The notes: generated from the sequence alone by a model not told the origin. 39,954 nt of DNA from JANPLG01 sp964609085 (GCA_964609085.1 CAZSRZ010000043.1:1-39954), one strand, 5' to 3'; numbered from the stretch's first letter, positions 7,448 to 16,919 are shown. Made by a program: numbers and translations.

Positions 7448-10333
7448 ATGCTTGCCCGATCCACGTCCGAACTTGAAGCCGCGCTCCGGGCGAAGGTGAG
7501 GGGCGAGGTCGATTTCGATCTCTCCACCTGCCTGCTGTATGCCTCGGACGCCAGCATCTACCGGCAGGAGCCGATCGGTGTCGTTTGCCCGACCGACAGC
7601 GAAGATCTGGCTACGGTGGTGGGAATCGCAACAGGCCACGGCGTGCCGCTGCTCGCCCGCGGGGCGGGCACGAGCCTGGCGGGGCAGACCACCACGCCAG
7701 GGCTGGTGGTGGATGTTTCGCGCCATCTCCGGCGCATCGGCGAGGTGGACATCGGCGGCACGCGCGTTCACGTGGAGCCAGGCGTCGTGCTGGACGAACT
7801 GAATGCCCAGCTTCGCCCCACCGGCCTGATGTTCGCTCCGGACGTGGCCACGTCCAACCGAGCAACCATCGGCGGAATGATCGGCAACAACTCCTGCGGG
7901 TCGCGGTCGATCCGCTATGGGAAGACCGGCGATCACGTGCTCACGCTCGAAACCGTCCTCAGCGGAGGGGAGCGGCTAACGATGCGGGAGCTATCCGAGG
8001 AGGAGTGGGAGCACGCCGGACGCGGGGACCATCGAGCCGCCGGCATCTACCGCGGAGTCCACCAGCTCTGCGCTGAGCACGCGGAGGAGATCGAACGCCG
8101 CTACCCTCGCATCATGCGTCGGGTGGGCGGTTACAACCTGGACATGCTCACGCGGCATGGCCGACGGAGCCTGGCACCCCTCGTTGTCGGCTCCGAGGGA
8201 ACGCTCGCCGTGGTTGCTGGGGCGTGGATCCACCTGGTGCCCGTGCCCGCCGCCTCCGCGCTACTCGTGTCCCACTTCTCCACGCTGCAGGCCGCACTCG
8301 AGGCGGCGCCCCTGATCCTGGGGCACGAACCGTCCGCGATTGAGCTGATCGACCGATTGATCCTGGACCTCACACGTGGCAACCCGGCCCTCGCATCGGC
8401 CCGCGGATTCGTGGTCGGTGATCCGGAAGCGATCCTGATCACCGAGTTCCAGGGGGAAACCGCCGCCGAAGTCGGCGACCGGATCGAGGGCCTCCGCGCG
8501 GCACTGGAGAAGTCGGGAATAGCTGGTCCTCACATCGAGCGCCGCCACCTCCCTGAGATCGGGGAGGTTTGGGCCGTGCGGAAAGCGGGCCTGGGTCTGT
8601 TGATGGGAACGAAAGGTGACCGGAAGCCGACGGGCTTCATCGAGGACACAGCAGTGCCCGTGGAGCGACTCGCCGACTTCATTCGCGAACTGCGTGCTCT
8701 CCTCGAAGCGGAGGCCCTGACCGCGTGCTTCTACGGGCATGCTAGCGTGGGCTGTCTGCACGTGCGACCATTGCTCAACCTCCGTGATCCGGCCGATCGG
8801 GCTCGACTACGACCGCTCTCCCGCGCGGTTGCGGAACTCGTGCTGCGCTACGGGGGAGCGATGTCGGCCGAGCACGGTGACGGCCTGGCCCGGTCCGAGT
8901 GGAACGAGCTCCTCTTTGGGCCGCAGCTCGTCGGGGCTTTCCAGCAGCTCAAGCGCCTCTTTGACCCCATGGGGCTGATGAACCCGGGCAAGATCGTCGA
9001 TGCCCCGGCGATGGACACACACCTGCGTGTGGACACGCCTCCCCCGCTCCCCGCGCCGCGGACGCTGCTCGACTTCTCTGTTGACGGTGGGCTTCCCGGG
9101 CATGCGCTTTTGTGCACGGGGATCGGGGCATGCCGCAAGCGACTGGACGGGGTGATGTGCCCCTCCTTCCGTGCGACGGGGGAGGAGCGCCACTCGCCCC
9201 GCGGCAGGGCCACGCTGGCGCAGGTCGCCTTCACCGGTCTCAAACCGGGCACCGGGGTGGACGACCCGGAGCTGCTCGCCGCGCTCGACCTGTGCCTGGA
9301 ATGTAAGGCGTGCGGCAGCGAGTGTCCGTCGAACGTCGACATCGCCCGGCTGAAATCGGAGGTGCTCCATCAGACCCACCAGTCGCGGGGAATCCCATTG
9401 CGTGCGCGGCTGCTTGCACATCCGGAGATTCTGGGCCGGTTCGGCTCGGTCATCGCGCCGGTCGCCAACGCCTTGCTGGCGTTCCCGTTGATCCGGACGG
9501 CGATGCAGGCGCTGCTGGGATTGGACGCTCGCCGCCCGCTCCCCCCCTTCGCTCGGCCTGCATTCCGCCAGCGGTGGGCCCTGGATCCGCCGCGGGCGGA
9601 ACCCTCCGGCGCTGCGGGCAGCGTGCTGCTGTTCGTGGACACGTTCACGAACTATCACGAGCCCCAGATCGGGTTTGCCGCTGTCCGGGTGCTTCGGTCG
9701 GCCGGCTACCATGTCCGCGTGGCGGACCACGGCTGCTGTGGCCGGGCGCTCATCTCCAAGGGGTTGCTCAACGAAGCCCGCGCGAGGGCGGAGGAACTGG
9801 TTGGCAGGCTGCTGCTGTTCGTGCGTGACGGGATCCCGGTCGTCGTGCTGGAGCCAAGTTGTCTCTCCGCATTGAAGGATGAGTTCCTCCGGTTCGGCCT
9901 GGGAGCCGGGGCGGAGGAGGTTGCGGCAGGATGCTGGACGTTGGAGGAATTCTTAGCCCGAGCGGGGAGCGCTCAGCCGACGTACGGCGGTCACGGAGAG
10001 CAACTCCTCTTCCATCCGCACTGCCACCAGCGCGCACTCTGGGGGCAGACCGGGTCCCGGTCTGCACTGGAAGCCGCGAACTGGGATGTCCGCGACCTGC
10101 CCGCCGGTTGCTGCGGGATGGCCGGCTCGTTCGGGTACGAGGCGGAGCACGCCGAGCTCTCTCGCGCCATCGGCGAGCTGGGGCTACTTCCCGCCGTACG
10201 CGCAGCGGCCCCCACTGCCCTCGTGGTCGCTTCGGGCACAAGTTGCCGACAGCAGATTCGGGACCTGACGGGCCGGACCGTGCTCCACCCGGCTGAAGCC
10301 CTCGACCGTGCCCTCGCCGAGGAGGGGATCTGA
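7448..10333 (+). CDS. FAD-linked oxidase / Fe-S oxidoreductase fusion (D-lactate or 2-hydroxyacid dehydrogenase type)
   Basis: This 961-residue protein fuses a GlcD-like FAD flavoprotein to a GlcF-like Fe-S protein. Residues 1-500 carry the FAD-binding PCMH fold: ARGAGTSLAGQ near 75, NNSCGSRSIRYGK near 150 and VGSEGTLAVV near 247. The junction has CTGIGACRKR...GVMCPS, and about residues 615-630 read CLECKACGSECPSN; together these give the cysteines for two 4Fe-4S clusters. The C-terminal half has the paired CCG motifs (CCGRALIS near 762, CCGMAGSFG near 888) with EPSCLS and HPHCHQ between them. This layout is typical of D-lactate dehydrogenases and of YdiJ-type D-2-hydroxyglutarate oxidases, which pass electrons to the quinone pool. 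Substrate assignment is open. A glycerate kinase elsewhere in the window would fit glycolate or glycerate use. Confidence 0.93.
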   Translation: MLARSTSELEAALRAKVRGEVDFDLSTCLLYASDASIYRQEPIGVVCPTDSEDLATVVGIATGHGVPLLARGAGTSLAGQTTTPGLVVDVSRHLRRIGEVDIGGTRVHVEPGVVLDELNAQLRPTGLMFAPDVATSNRATIGGMIGNNSCGSRSIRYGKTGDHVLTLETVLSGGERLTMRELSEEEWEHAGRGDHRAAGIYRGVHQLCAEHAEEIERRYPRIMRRVGGYNLDMLTRHGRRSLAPLVVGSEGTLAVVAGAWIHLVPVPAASALLVSHFSTLQAALEAAPLILGHEPSAIELIDRLILDLTRGNPALASARGFVVGDPEAILITEFQGETAAEVGDRIEGLRAALEKSGIAGPHIERRHLPEIGEVWAVRKAGLGLLMGTKGDRKPTGFIEDTAVPVERLADFIRELRALLEAEALTACFYGHASVGCLHVRPLLNLRDPADRARLRPLSRAVAELVLRYGGAMSAEHGDGLARSEWNELLFGPQLVGAFQQLKRLFDPMGLMNPGKIVDAPAMDTHLRVDTPPPLPAPRTLLDFSVDGGLPGHALLCTGIGACRKRLDGVMCPSFRATGEERHSPRGRATLAQVAFTGLKPGTGVDDPELLAALDLCLECKACGSECPSNVDIARLKSEVLHQTHQSRGIPLRARLLAHPEILGRFGSVIAPVANALLAFPLIRTAMQALLGLDARRPLPPFARPAFRQRWALDPPRAEPSGAAGSVLLFVDTFTNYHEPQIGFAAVRVLRSAGYHVRVADHGCCGRALISKGLLNEARARAEELVGRLLLFVRDGIPVVVLEPSCLSALKDEFLRFGLGAGAEEVAAGCWTLEEFLARAGSAQPTYGGHGEQLLFHPHCHQRALWGQTGSRSALEAANWDVRDLPAGCCGMAGSFGYEAEHAELSRAIGELGLLPAVRAAAPTALVVASGTSCRQQIRDLTGRTVLHPAEALDRALAEEGI

Positions 10334-10340
10334 AGCGATC

Positions 10341-12119
10341 TCAGACCAGGCTGAGCGGCCGATTGCTCGTCAGGGGCTCATGACCGGCTATCGAATTCCC
10401 GGCCTCCAGCCCCAAAGCTACCTGCATCCCCAGTCCGACGACTTCCTCGGGCGAAATCTCCCCCGTCATGGCCATCTTCAGGGCAGCCTCCTCAAGGCAG
10501 ATGAAGCCCCGCTCCGTGGCGTGCCGCCTCAGCGCGTCGCCAACTTCGCCGCAGGCGATGAGACGCTGCATCTCCTGATCCAGGATCAGCAACTCATACA
10601 CACCGATCCGCCCCCGACGACCCGTGCGCCGGCAGTGTTGGCAGCCTTGTCCCCGGGAGAATCCGGTCCAGTCCCCCTGCCCAAAGACCCGCTCCAGCGC
10701 GCGACGCAGCACATCGTCCGGCTGATAGGGGATGCGGCAGTCCGGACAGTTCCTGGCCACCAGGCGCTGGGCGACGACACCGGCCAGGCTGCTGCTGACG
10801 ATGTGTGGGGCCACCCCCATGTCGACGAGGCGGGTGACCGTGCCGATCGAATCCCGGGTATGGAGCGTTGATAGAACCAGGTGACCGGTGAGGGCGGCAC
10901 GCGACCCCATCTCCGCCGTCTCCAGATCGCGCATCTCGCCGACCATAAGGATGTCCGGGTCTTGCCGGAGCATGGACCGGAGCGTTGCCGCAAAGGTCCG
11001 ACCGGCCCGTTCGTTGACCTGGACCTGGGTAACTCCCGGGAGCCGAACTTCGACGGGATCTTCGACTGTGATGACATTCACCGCATCATCCAACAGATTA
11101 TCCAGTGCCGCGTAGAGGGTGGTTGTCTTTCCGGACCCGGTCGGCCCGGTGATCAGGATCATCCCCTCCTTGAGGGAGAGCAGCCGGCGGAAGCCCGCGA
11201 GCGTGGTCGGAAGCATGCCCAGTTGTTCCAGCCGAATGAGGTTGCGGCTGTTCTTGAGAATCCGGACAACCAGAGTCTCCCCGTGGATGCTCGGCAGCGT
11301 CGAAACACGCAGCTCGAAGGTTGTGCCGTCCACCTTCAGTTGCGCGCCGCCGTCCTGCGGCTGTCTGCTCTCCGAGATGTCCATGCCGGAGATGATCTTC
11401 AGTCGCGCCGTCACCGCCGGATGCCGCTTGAGAGGGGTGTTAACGACCACCGTCAACTGGCCGTCGATGCGGTACCGGACGCGCACCTGGTGCTCCAACG
11501 GCTCGATGTGGATGTCACTGGCCCCTCGACGGATCGCATCGGAAAGGAGGGTGTTGACCATCGTGATGATGGGCATCTCCTTTCCCGCGAGCGCGAGTTG
11601 CTCCACCGAGGCGCTTGCGTCCTCCTCCCATTGGTCGGACGAAACCAGCTCTTGCTCTCTCGCGTCGGCCACGGCCGCGTCCGGATGATCCGAGCCGTAG
11701 TAGCGAGAAAGTGCTTCGCGCAACTGCGATTCCGCCACCATCACCGGCAGTACGGGCACCCCGACCCACTCGCGGATGGCCTGATCGGACCGGATGTCGT
11801 ACGGGTCGCGAAGGGCGACCAGCATCCGACCGCCTTCCAGGCGGATGGGCAGAGCGCCGAACTCAAGGGCCACCTCCCGGGGCAGCTTGAGGACCGACTC
11901 GAGATCAGGCGGGTCGGTGACTAGGTCGACATAGGGGATGTCGAGTTGCTCGGCAAGCGCCTTCGCCAGTGCCGCGTCGGAGAGGATTCCCAGCCCCACC
12001 AGCGCTTCACCCAACCGCTGTCCCGAGCGTGCCTGGTGATCCAGCGCGGACTGGAGCTGAGCCTCCGTAATGACTCCACTCCGCTGGAGTATCTGTCCGA
12101 GCGAGCGTCTCCCTAGCAT
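10341..12119 (-). CDS. pilB: Type IV pilus assembly / type II secretion ATPase, PilB/GspE family
   Basis: A 592-residue motor ATPase. Residues 1-150 form the GspE N-terminal domain (RRSLGQILQRSGVITEAQL, typical MshEN). The N2 domain has ASDIHIEPLE near 200. The catalytic core shows Walker A GPTGSGKTT (325-333), an Asp box EDPVEV (353-358), Walker B with catalytic Glu in LMVGEMRD (Glu395) and a His box GHLVLSTLHT (412-421). The zinc tetracysteine is CPDC (458-461) with CQHC (493-496). All catalytic motifs are intact. It powers pilin polymerisation or secretion at the inner-membrane platform. It lies 31 bases downstream of a degenerate paralogue in the same orientation. No platform, pilin or PilT gene is in the window. 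Confidence 0.93.
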   Translation of the reverse strand: MLGRRSLGQILQRSGVITEAQLQSALDHQARSGQRLGEALVGLGILSDAALAKALAEQLDIPYVDLVTDPPDLESVLKLPREVALEFGALPIRLEGGRMLVALRDPYDIRSDQAIREWVGVPVLPVMVAESQLREALSRYYGSDHPDAAVADAREQELVSSDQWEEDASASVEQLALAGKEMPIITMVNTLLSDAIRRGASDIHIEPLEHQVRVRYRIDGQLTVVVNTPLKRHPAVTARLKIISGMDISESRQPQDGGAQLKVDGTTFELRVSTLPSIHGETLVVRILKNSRNLIRLEQLGMLPTTLAGFRRLLSLKEGMILITGPTGSGKTTTLYAALDNLLDDAVNVITVEDPVEVRLPGVTQVQVNERAGRTFAATLRSMLRQDPDILMVGEMRDLETAEMGSRAALTGHLVLSTLHTRDSIGTVTRLVDMGVAPHIVSSSLAGVVAQRLVARNCPDCRIPYQPDDVLRRALERVFGQGDWTGFSRGQGCQHCRRTGRRGRIGVYELLILDQEMQRLIACGEVGDALRRHATERGFICLEEAALKMAMTGEISPEEVVGLGMQVALGLEAGNSIAGHEPLTSNRPLSLV

Positions 12120-12150
12120 TTGGTCTACTCTGGATTCTTGGTGACACGCA

Positions 12151-13902
12151 TCACAGCACCGCCTGAAGGTCTCTCAGCGTCATTCCGAGGCTCTCATAGG
12201 GGTCACGGGTGACTGCCCGCGAAACAAGGGCCTGGACGTCTGCGGGATGCACCTGACCGCCTGCCGCCTTCCGGGCCGCGTCGTCCAGCAGGGTACGCAG
12301 GCCACGCTTGTGAAAATTCCGCTCCAACAGGCTGGGGAGCACGCGGCGGCCCAGCATGTAACGCAGGTCGTCGTCGAAGACGACGAGCTCCTGCAGCCCA
12401 ATCGAACCCTTGAAGCCACTGTAGAAGCACGTCTCGCAACCGACGCCCTCCATCAGTCGCGTTCCATCGATGTCGCCGAGCGAGCTCTCCAGGATGGACT
12501 GGATGGCGGGATCAATCATCGCCTCGCGCGAACACTCCGGGCAGAGGCGTCGGATGCGGCGGAGAGTGAGCGCTCCGGCCAGCCACGGGGCGGCATCCCG
12601 CGGATCGGACACCCGGTCCAGAAAAGCGTAGATGCCGGGGATGGTCGACGGCGTGGTCACGCTTGCCAGCACGAAGGTCCCTCGCCGAGCGAGCCGGACA
12701 AGCTCTTCGACCGTGTCGTGCCCCATCAGGTCGTCGGCGAGGAGCACGTCAGGAGGTTGCTCTGTCAGATGAGCGAGAAGGCGGGCGGGCGGCTCGCCGG
12801 ATTTGGGGCCGGGAGGCGGGACGTGGATCGCCGTGGACCATGGGAGCTGATCCGGAAGGCTGCGTCCGGGACCGTCCTGGTGGACGGCGATGACGCTGAG
12901 TGATTCGCGGTCGAGGAGATTGAGAATGCTGTAGAGCGCGGTCGTTCGGCCGGACCCGGCAGGTCCAATGACCAGGAGAATGCCTTCCCGGGCGTGGATG
13001 AGGGGAAGCAGCTCATTCTGGGTGGTGGGTTCGAATCCCAGATCCGAGAGGGAACGAGGTTCCGGAGGAGTCTGCTGGAGCGAGAGCAAGAACAATTCGC
13101 CCGCCACGCCGGGGACGGCGCGAGCGGTGAAGGTGGTCATGACCCCTCCAATCTCCAGCCGGCCCATGGTGTTCTGGATCTGCCTCTCAACGTCTGGGAT
13201 CATGTTGCAGACGCGCTTCAGGTGCCGCACGATCTGGAGCCCAGCCGCCTTACCCAAGGCCGCGATCGGAACGAGCCGCCCGTCGACGTTGCCCCGCACC
13301 CGCACCGTGGTCGGCTCTGGTTCGAATCGGATCTCTCCCGCGAATCGTTTCAGCCCCATCTCCAGCAACTCGATTGCCCGGGCTGCCACAGCTCGCGGAT
13401 CATCCGGGTTGGGGTCGTCAGCCCTCGAGGTGCCGGACGCGCCCTGCCGAACTCCGGGATCGTGCACGGCCATCAATTGCTCGTACTTGGCGAGCACCTC
13501 AAGCAGTTTGCGCTCGACCGTGACGGCCATCACCACCGGCTGATTCAGCCGCCGGGACAGCTCCGCGTCCAGGCTGATGTCGAACGGATTGCGCGCGGCG
13601 AGGACAAGCCGCCCCTTTTCAAATCGGGCCGGCACCACCTGCAACTCGCGGGCGACCTCCGCTGGCAGCAGGCGGAGGATCTGGCGGGGCGGCGGGGTTT
13701 CCAGATCGACGAACGGCATCCCCGACTGCTCGGCGAGAGCTCGGACGATGTGGGTCTCGGTGCAGACGCCCAGGCTGATCAGCGCGTCGCCGAGCGCCAC
13801 GCCGCGATCACGCTGGAGGACCAGCGCGCGCTCGAGTTGCGCGTTGGTGATAACCTCCCGGCGGAGGAGTATTTGTCCTAGTCGATGGTTCTTGCCGTAC
13901 AC
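12151..13902 (-). CDS. PilB/GspE paralogue with degenerate ATPase motifs
   Basis: A 583-residue protein with the same architecture as the adjacent PilB: an N-terminal MshEN-like region (HRLGQILLRREVITNAQL), an N2 domain, a core and a C-terminal zinc tetracysteine (CPEC 454-457, CETC 489-492). The catalytic residues have changed. Walker A reads GPAGSGRTT with Arg319 in place of Lys, the Asp box is gone (VHQDGPG), the Walker B region reads VLLADDLMG without the catalytic Glu, and the His box STLHT is ASVTT. The zinc site and overall length are kept, which argues against a decaying pseudogene. It is probably a non-catalytic or weakly active partner or regulator of PilB. The start is the GTG at 13902; no strong ribosome-binding site is visible. 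Confidence 0.85.
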   Translation of the reverse strand: MYGKNHRLGQILLRREVITNAQLERALVLQRDRGVALGDALISLGVCTETHIVRALAEQSGMPFVDLETPPPRQILRLLPAEVARELQVVPARFEKGRLVLAARNPFDISLDAELSRRLNQPVVMAVTVERKLLEVLAKYEQLMAVHDPGVRQGASGTSRADDPNPDDPRAVAARAIELLEMGLKRFAGEIRFEPEPTTVRVRGNVDGRLVPIAALGKAAGLQIVRHLKRVCNMIPDVERQIQNTMGRLEIGGVMTTFTARAVPGVAGELFLLSLQQTPPEPRSLSDLGFEPTTQNELLPLIHAREGILLVIGPAGSGRTTALYSILNLLDRESLSVIAVHQDGPGRSLPDQLPWSTAIHVPPPGPKSGEPPARLLAHLTEQPPDVLLADDLMGHDTVEELVRLARRGTFVLASVTTPSTIPGIYAFLDRVSDPRDAAPWLAGALTLRRIRRLCPECSREAMIDPAIQSILESSLGDIDGTRLMEGVGCETCFYSGFKGSIGLQELVVFDDDLRYMLGRRVLPSLLERNFHKRGLRTLLDDAARKAAGGQVHPADVQALVSRAVTRDPYESLGMTLRDLQAVL

Positions 13903-13948
13903 AGAAGGGTTATGGCAGGAGTCGAGGCCATCATTTAGGGGAGTCGAG

Positions 13949-13989
13949 AGCCCACCTAAAGTTGGGCTTCGGAGCGAGGGCTGTCGCTC
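13949..13989 (+). promoter_or_regulatory. Two consecutive stem-loops in the leader of the small gene
   Basis: AGCCCA/TGGGCT (13949-13954 with 13963-13968) and GAGCGA/TCGCTC (13972-13977 with 13984-13989) give two 6-bp hairpins. The second ends directly at the AGGAGG ribosome-binding site of the 73-codon gene. They could modulate its translation. The second stem is short and no known riboswitch consensus is recognised, so the assignment is tentative. Confidence 0.3.
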
Positions 13990-14003
13990 AGGAGGTTGAA
14001 GGG

Positions 14004-14225
14004 ATGGCCGTGGTCGTGCTCGAGTTCGACGAAGACATGCAAGTGGCCATTGCGCGTGCGCTCGTGGAGGCCCCGCAGTCCACCTTGATCGCCGTGGCGG
14101 ATCCGGTCAGCACGCACGGGCACATCGCCATGGCCGACACGTACGACGAGGGCGTCGCCTACGCGCGCGAGTTCATCGATCGCGGCTGGCGCGGTGCGGT
14201 GTGGGAGGTCCCCATTCGACGCTAA
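14004..14225 (+). CDS. Small hypothetical protein, 73 residues
   Basis: The ATG at 14004 has an excellent ribosome-binding site, AGGAGG, eight bases upstream. The product begins MAVVVLEFDEDMQVAIAR and ends RGWRGAVWEVPIRR. It alternates acidic, aliphatic and aromatic residues like a small folded alpha/beta domain rather than a chance frame. An in-frame ATG at 13962 would add 14 residues but lies upstream of the ribosome-binding site. It is divergent from the degenerate PilB paralogue (about 100 bp between starts) and convergent with the PfkB kinase gene. I recognise no family. A role linked to the pil pair is possible from position only. Confidence 0.6.
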   Translation: MAVVVLEFDEDMQVAIARALVEAPQSTLIAVADPVSTHGHIAMADTYDEGVAYAREFIDRGWRGAVWEVPIRR

Positions 14226-14239
14226 GCCGATCGACCCGA

Positions 14240-15211
14240 TCAGGCGCGGACGATCTCGAGGGGATTCTCTCTGAGAAACACGCGCGCCTCCGCCGCGGTG
14301 AAGACGCCCTGGTAGCAGCCGATGGAGCGCACGCACGACATCCCCAGCGCGGAGCCGTAATGGATCGCCGCCGCCAGACTCATCCCTTCAACCAGGCCGG
14401 AAATGAGCCCCGCACAGAAGGCATCGCCGGCTCCCGTCTGGTCGATCACCTCCACGGGGAAGTGACCCGCCCGCCAAAACTCGCCGCCGTCCGAGAAGAG
14501 CAGGCCGTCGCTCCCGAGCGTGATCACCACTGTCCCGACACCCCGGTCTAGAAGCGCCTTCGCCTGACGGACAGGATCGATCTCACCGGTCAAGATCTCA
14601 GCCTCGTCGTTATTGGGAAGGAAGATATCCGTGTGCGGCAGCACGGCGTCTAGTTCCCCCGAGGATTCGAACCCCGTCGGAATGACGACGTCGAGGACCG
14701 TGCGCATCCCCCGGCGGCGGCAGTCAGCAAATCGGGAGGCCAGCTCAGCGGGGTTGAAACCCGGCAGCACCAGGTATCCGCCCACGTAGAGGACCTCGGC
14801 TCCCTCCAGGGATGCCTCGGAGATGTCCGACACCACGAACTCGCGATTGGCGCCGAAGGTGTGGACGAAACGCCGGTCCTCGCCGCGACAAAGCAGAATC
14901 ATGGTCTGAGACGATGGCTCCTGCTCGGAGACCGCAATCCCTCCGGTGTCCACCCCCAGTCGCCGCAGATCGTCGCGGATGAAATCACCGAACGCATCCC
15001 GACCCACTCGCCCCAGTGTCCGCACGGTGATCCCCTGTCGGGCGATGTTGACGGCCACATTGGCGGCGCATCCGCCTGTCAGCAGGAACATCCGATCCAC
15101 CGCCACGAGGTGCCCGGCGGCGGGAAGCCGCTCCATCGGTGTGCAGACATGATCCGCGACGAGGATGCCCGCGCAGACCACCCTGGCTTGATTGGTTGAT
15201 TCCGGCTCCAT
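14240..15211 (-). CDS. PfkB/ribokinase-family carbohydrate kinase
   Basis: A 323-residue sugar or nucleoside kinase. The N-terminal part carries the GGCAANVAVNIARQG motif of PfkB signature 1, and the C-terminal part has DQTGAGDAFCAGL with the catalytic Asp and anion hole. The middle shows FLPNNDEAEILTG, a common segment in this family. The start at 15211 begins MEPESTNQARVVCAGILVADH, the usual beta-1 of the fold. The open frame runs on to 15517, but that extension is basic and unlike the family. It shares an upstream region with the sulfatase gene, which is divergent. The phosphorylated substrate (fructose, ribose, adenosine, 2-keto-3-deoxygluconate) cannot be decided from the sequence. Confidence 0.9.
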   Translation of the reverse strand: MEPESTNQARVVCAGILVADHVCTPMERLPAAGHLVAVDRMFLLTGGCAANVAVNIARQGITVRTLGRVGRDAFGDFIRDDLRRLGVDTGGIAVSEQEPSSQTMILLCRGEDRRFVHTFGANREFVVSDISEASLEGAEVLYVGGYLVLPGFNPAELASRFADCRRRGMRTVLDVVIPTGFESSGELDAVLPHTDIFLPNNDEAEILTGEIDPVRQAKALLDRGVGTVVITLGSDGLLFSDGGEFWRAGHFPVEVIDQTGAGDAFCAGLISGLVEGMSLAAAIHYGSALGMSCVRSIGCYQGVFTAAEARVFLRENPLEIVRA

Positions 15212-15419
15212 CGCCCTCGCCCGCGATCTGCGCACTCCCGAACCTGACCCCAATTGACCCCGCGCACGGGCTTTCCCTGCGTAGTACCTCGGCATCCGCC
15301 CGATTCCCCTCGGGCTAGCTTCACGGCGCATGCGCTGGAACGCACGCAGGATCCGGGGGTACCATCGGCCAATGGGGCCGTGGAGGTACCCGCCCCGTCG
15401 GGGTCGGGAGGAGGTGACC

Positions 15420-16907
15420 GTGATCCGAACATGCAGGCTACTACCGCTCCTTCTGGCGGCCGGAGCGCTACCCCTGGCGGCACGGGCTGCCGCCCCTCCG
15501 ACAGTAACTCCAAACATTCTGATCCTGGTCGCCGATGATCTGGGATGGACCGACCTGCGCTCCTTCGGCAGCTCGTTCTACGACACACCAAACCTCGACC
15601 GCCTGACGTCCGAGGGGATGAAGTTCACCCAGGCCTACGCTGCCTGTCCCGTTTGCAGCCCCACTCGGGCGGCCCTGCTCACGGGGCGCTGGCCGCAGCG
15701 TACCGGCGTCACTGACTACATCGGCGCGGCACAGCCGGAAAAATGGATGCGTCCGACAGCGCTCCTTCCGGCACCGTATCGCGAGCGACTGGACCGGGAA
15801 GAAGTCACGATCGCGGAGATGCTGAAGCCGAAGGGGTATGCCACTTTCTTCGCGGGAAAGTGGCACCTCGGGCCGATGGGAAGCTGGCCCGAGGATCAGG
15901 GCTTCGACATCAACAAGGGCGGCACGGGTCAGGGTGGTCCGTACGGCGGTGGTAAGTACTTCTCCCCGTACGGCAATCCCAGGCTGGAGGATGGGCCGCC
16001 GGGGGAACATCTGCCGGACCGGCTGGCGACGGAGACGGCGCGCTTCATCTCGGACAACCGCAATCGGCCGTTCCTGGCGTGGCTTTCGTTCTACGATGTC
16101 CACACTCCCCTGATGGCGCGGGAGGACCTACGGCGGAAGTACGAGCAACGCGCGGCGGCCCTGCCGCCGGTGGAGCCGGCCTGGGGACAGGAAGGAGAGC
16201 GGCAGGTCCGCCTCGTGCAGAACCACGCCGTCTACGCCGGCATGGTGGAGGCGATGGATCAGGCTGTGGGCAAGGTGCTTCAGGCCCTGGATGCGGCGGG
16301 TCTTCGGGACCGGACCCTTGTCGTCTTTACGTCCGACAATGGCGGCCTCTCCACCTCCGAGGGGCACCCTACCTCCAATCTACCTCTCCGCGCCGGGAAG
16401 GGATGGCTGTATGAGGGAGGTGTTCGGGTGCCAATGATCCTGAGATGGCCAGGTCACGTCGTCTCGGGAAGCACCTCCGGTGCCGCCGTCAACAGCATCG
16501 ACCTAGTTCCGACCCTACTCGCGGCGACGGGCACGCCGGCACCGCGCCCCCTGGACGGAAGGGACATGGGACCCCTGCTCCGGGGGAAGGGCGCGCCGGA
16601 ACGGGATCTCTGCTGGCACTATCCCCACTACGGCAATCAGGGAGGCTCTCCCGGCGGCGCTATCCGCGCCGGGGATTGGAAGCTGATCGAGTTCTACGAA
16701 ACCGGCCGCACGGAGCTGTACCACCTGCCCGACGACCCGGGGGAGCACACGGACCTGGCCAGCAAGCATCCCGAGCGTGCCGCCGGCTTGCTTCGCCGGC
16801 TGCGCGCATGGCGAGCCGAGGTCGGTGCCGTGATGCCGCTGCCGAATCCGCGACAGAAGGCACCGGGACCCAGTGCGGCGGGATCGCCCGGCTTACGCCG
16901 CCGTTGA
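15420..16907 (+). CDS. Secreted type I sulfatase, arylsulfatase family
   Basis: A 495-residue sulfatase. After a signal peptide (LLPLLLAAGALPLAARA) comes NILILVADDLGWTDL, with the paired Asp of the metal site, and then PVCSPTRAALLTG, the C-x-P-x-R signature in which Cys79 is converted to formylglycine. Later FAGKWHLG and a SDNGG segment supply further active-site residues. The start GTG at 15420 follows GGGAGGAGGTGACC, so the ribosome-binding site is strong. It hydrolyses sulfate esters, probably of polysaccharides or small aromatics, in the periplasm or outside the cell. No formylglycine-generating enzyme is in the window. It is divergent from PfkB and convergent with the M14 gene. Confidence 0.93.
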   Translation: MIRTCRLLPLLLAAGALPLAARAAAPPTVTPNILILVADDLGWTDLRSFGSSFYDTPNLDRLTSEGMKFTQAYAACPVCSPTRAALLTGRWPQRTGVTDYIGAAQPEKWMRPTALLPAPYRERLDREEVTIAEMLKPKGYATFFAGKWHLGPMGSWPEDQGFDINKGGTGQGGPYGGGKYFSPYGNPRLEDGPPGEHLPDRLATETARFISDNRNRPFLAWLSFYDVHTPLMAREDLRRKYEQRAAALPPVEPAWGQEGERQVRLVQNHAVYAGMVEAMDQAVGKVLQALDAAGLRDRTLVVFTSDNGGLSTSEGHPTSNLPLRAGKGWLYEGGVRVPMILRWPGHVVSGSTSGAAVNSIDLVPTLLAATGTPAPRPLDGRDMGPLLRGKGAPERDLCWHYPHYGNQGGSPGGAIRAGDWKLIEFYETGRTELYHLPDDPGEHTDLASKHPERAAGLLRRLRAWRAEVGAVMPLPNPRQKAPGPSAAGSPGLRRR

Positions 16908-16919
16908 GTGAGTCGGAAT

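Noticed and set aside
13027..13039. GGGTTCGAATCCC, like a tRNA T-arm
   Set aside because: It lies inside the PilB paralogue coding sequence, and no acceptor, D or anticodon arm can be folded around it.
13903..14003. Riboswitch, for example a c-di-GMP type, before the small gene near pilB
   Set aside because: Two short stems are present, but the conserved GEMM core bases are not found.
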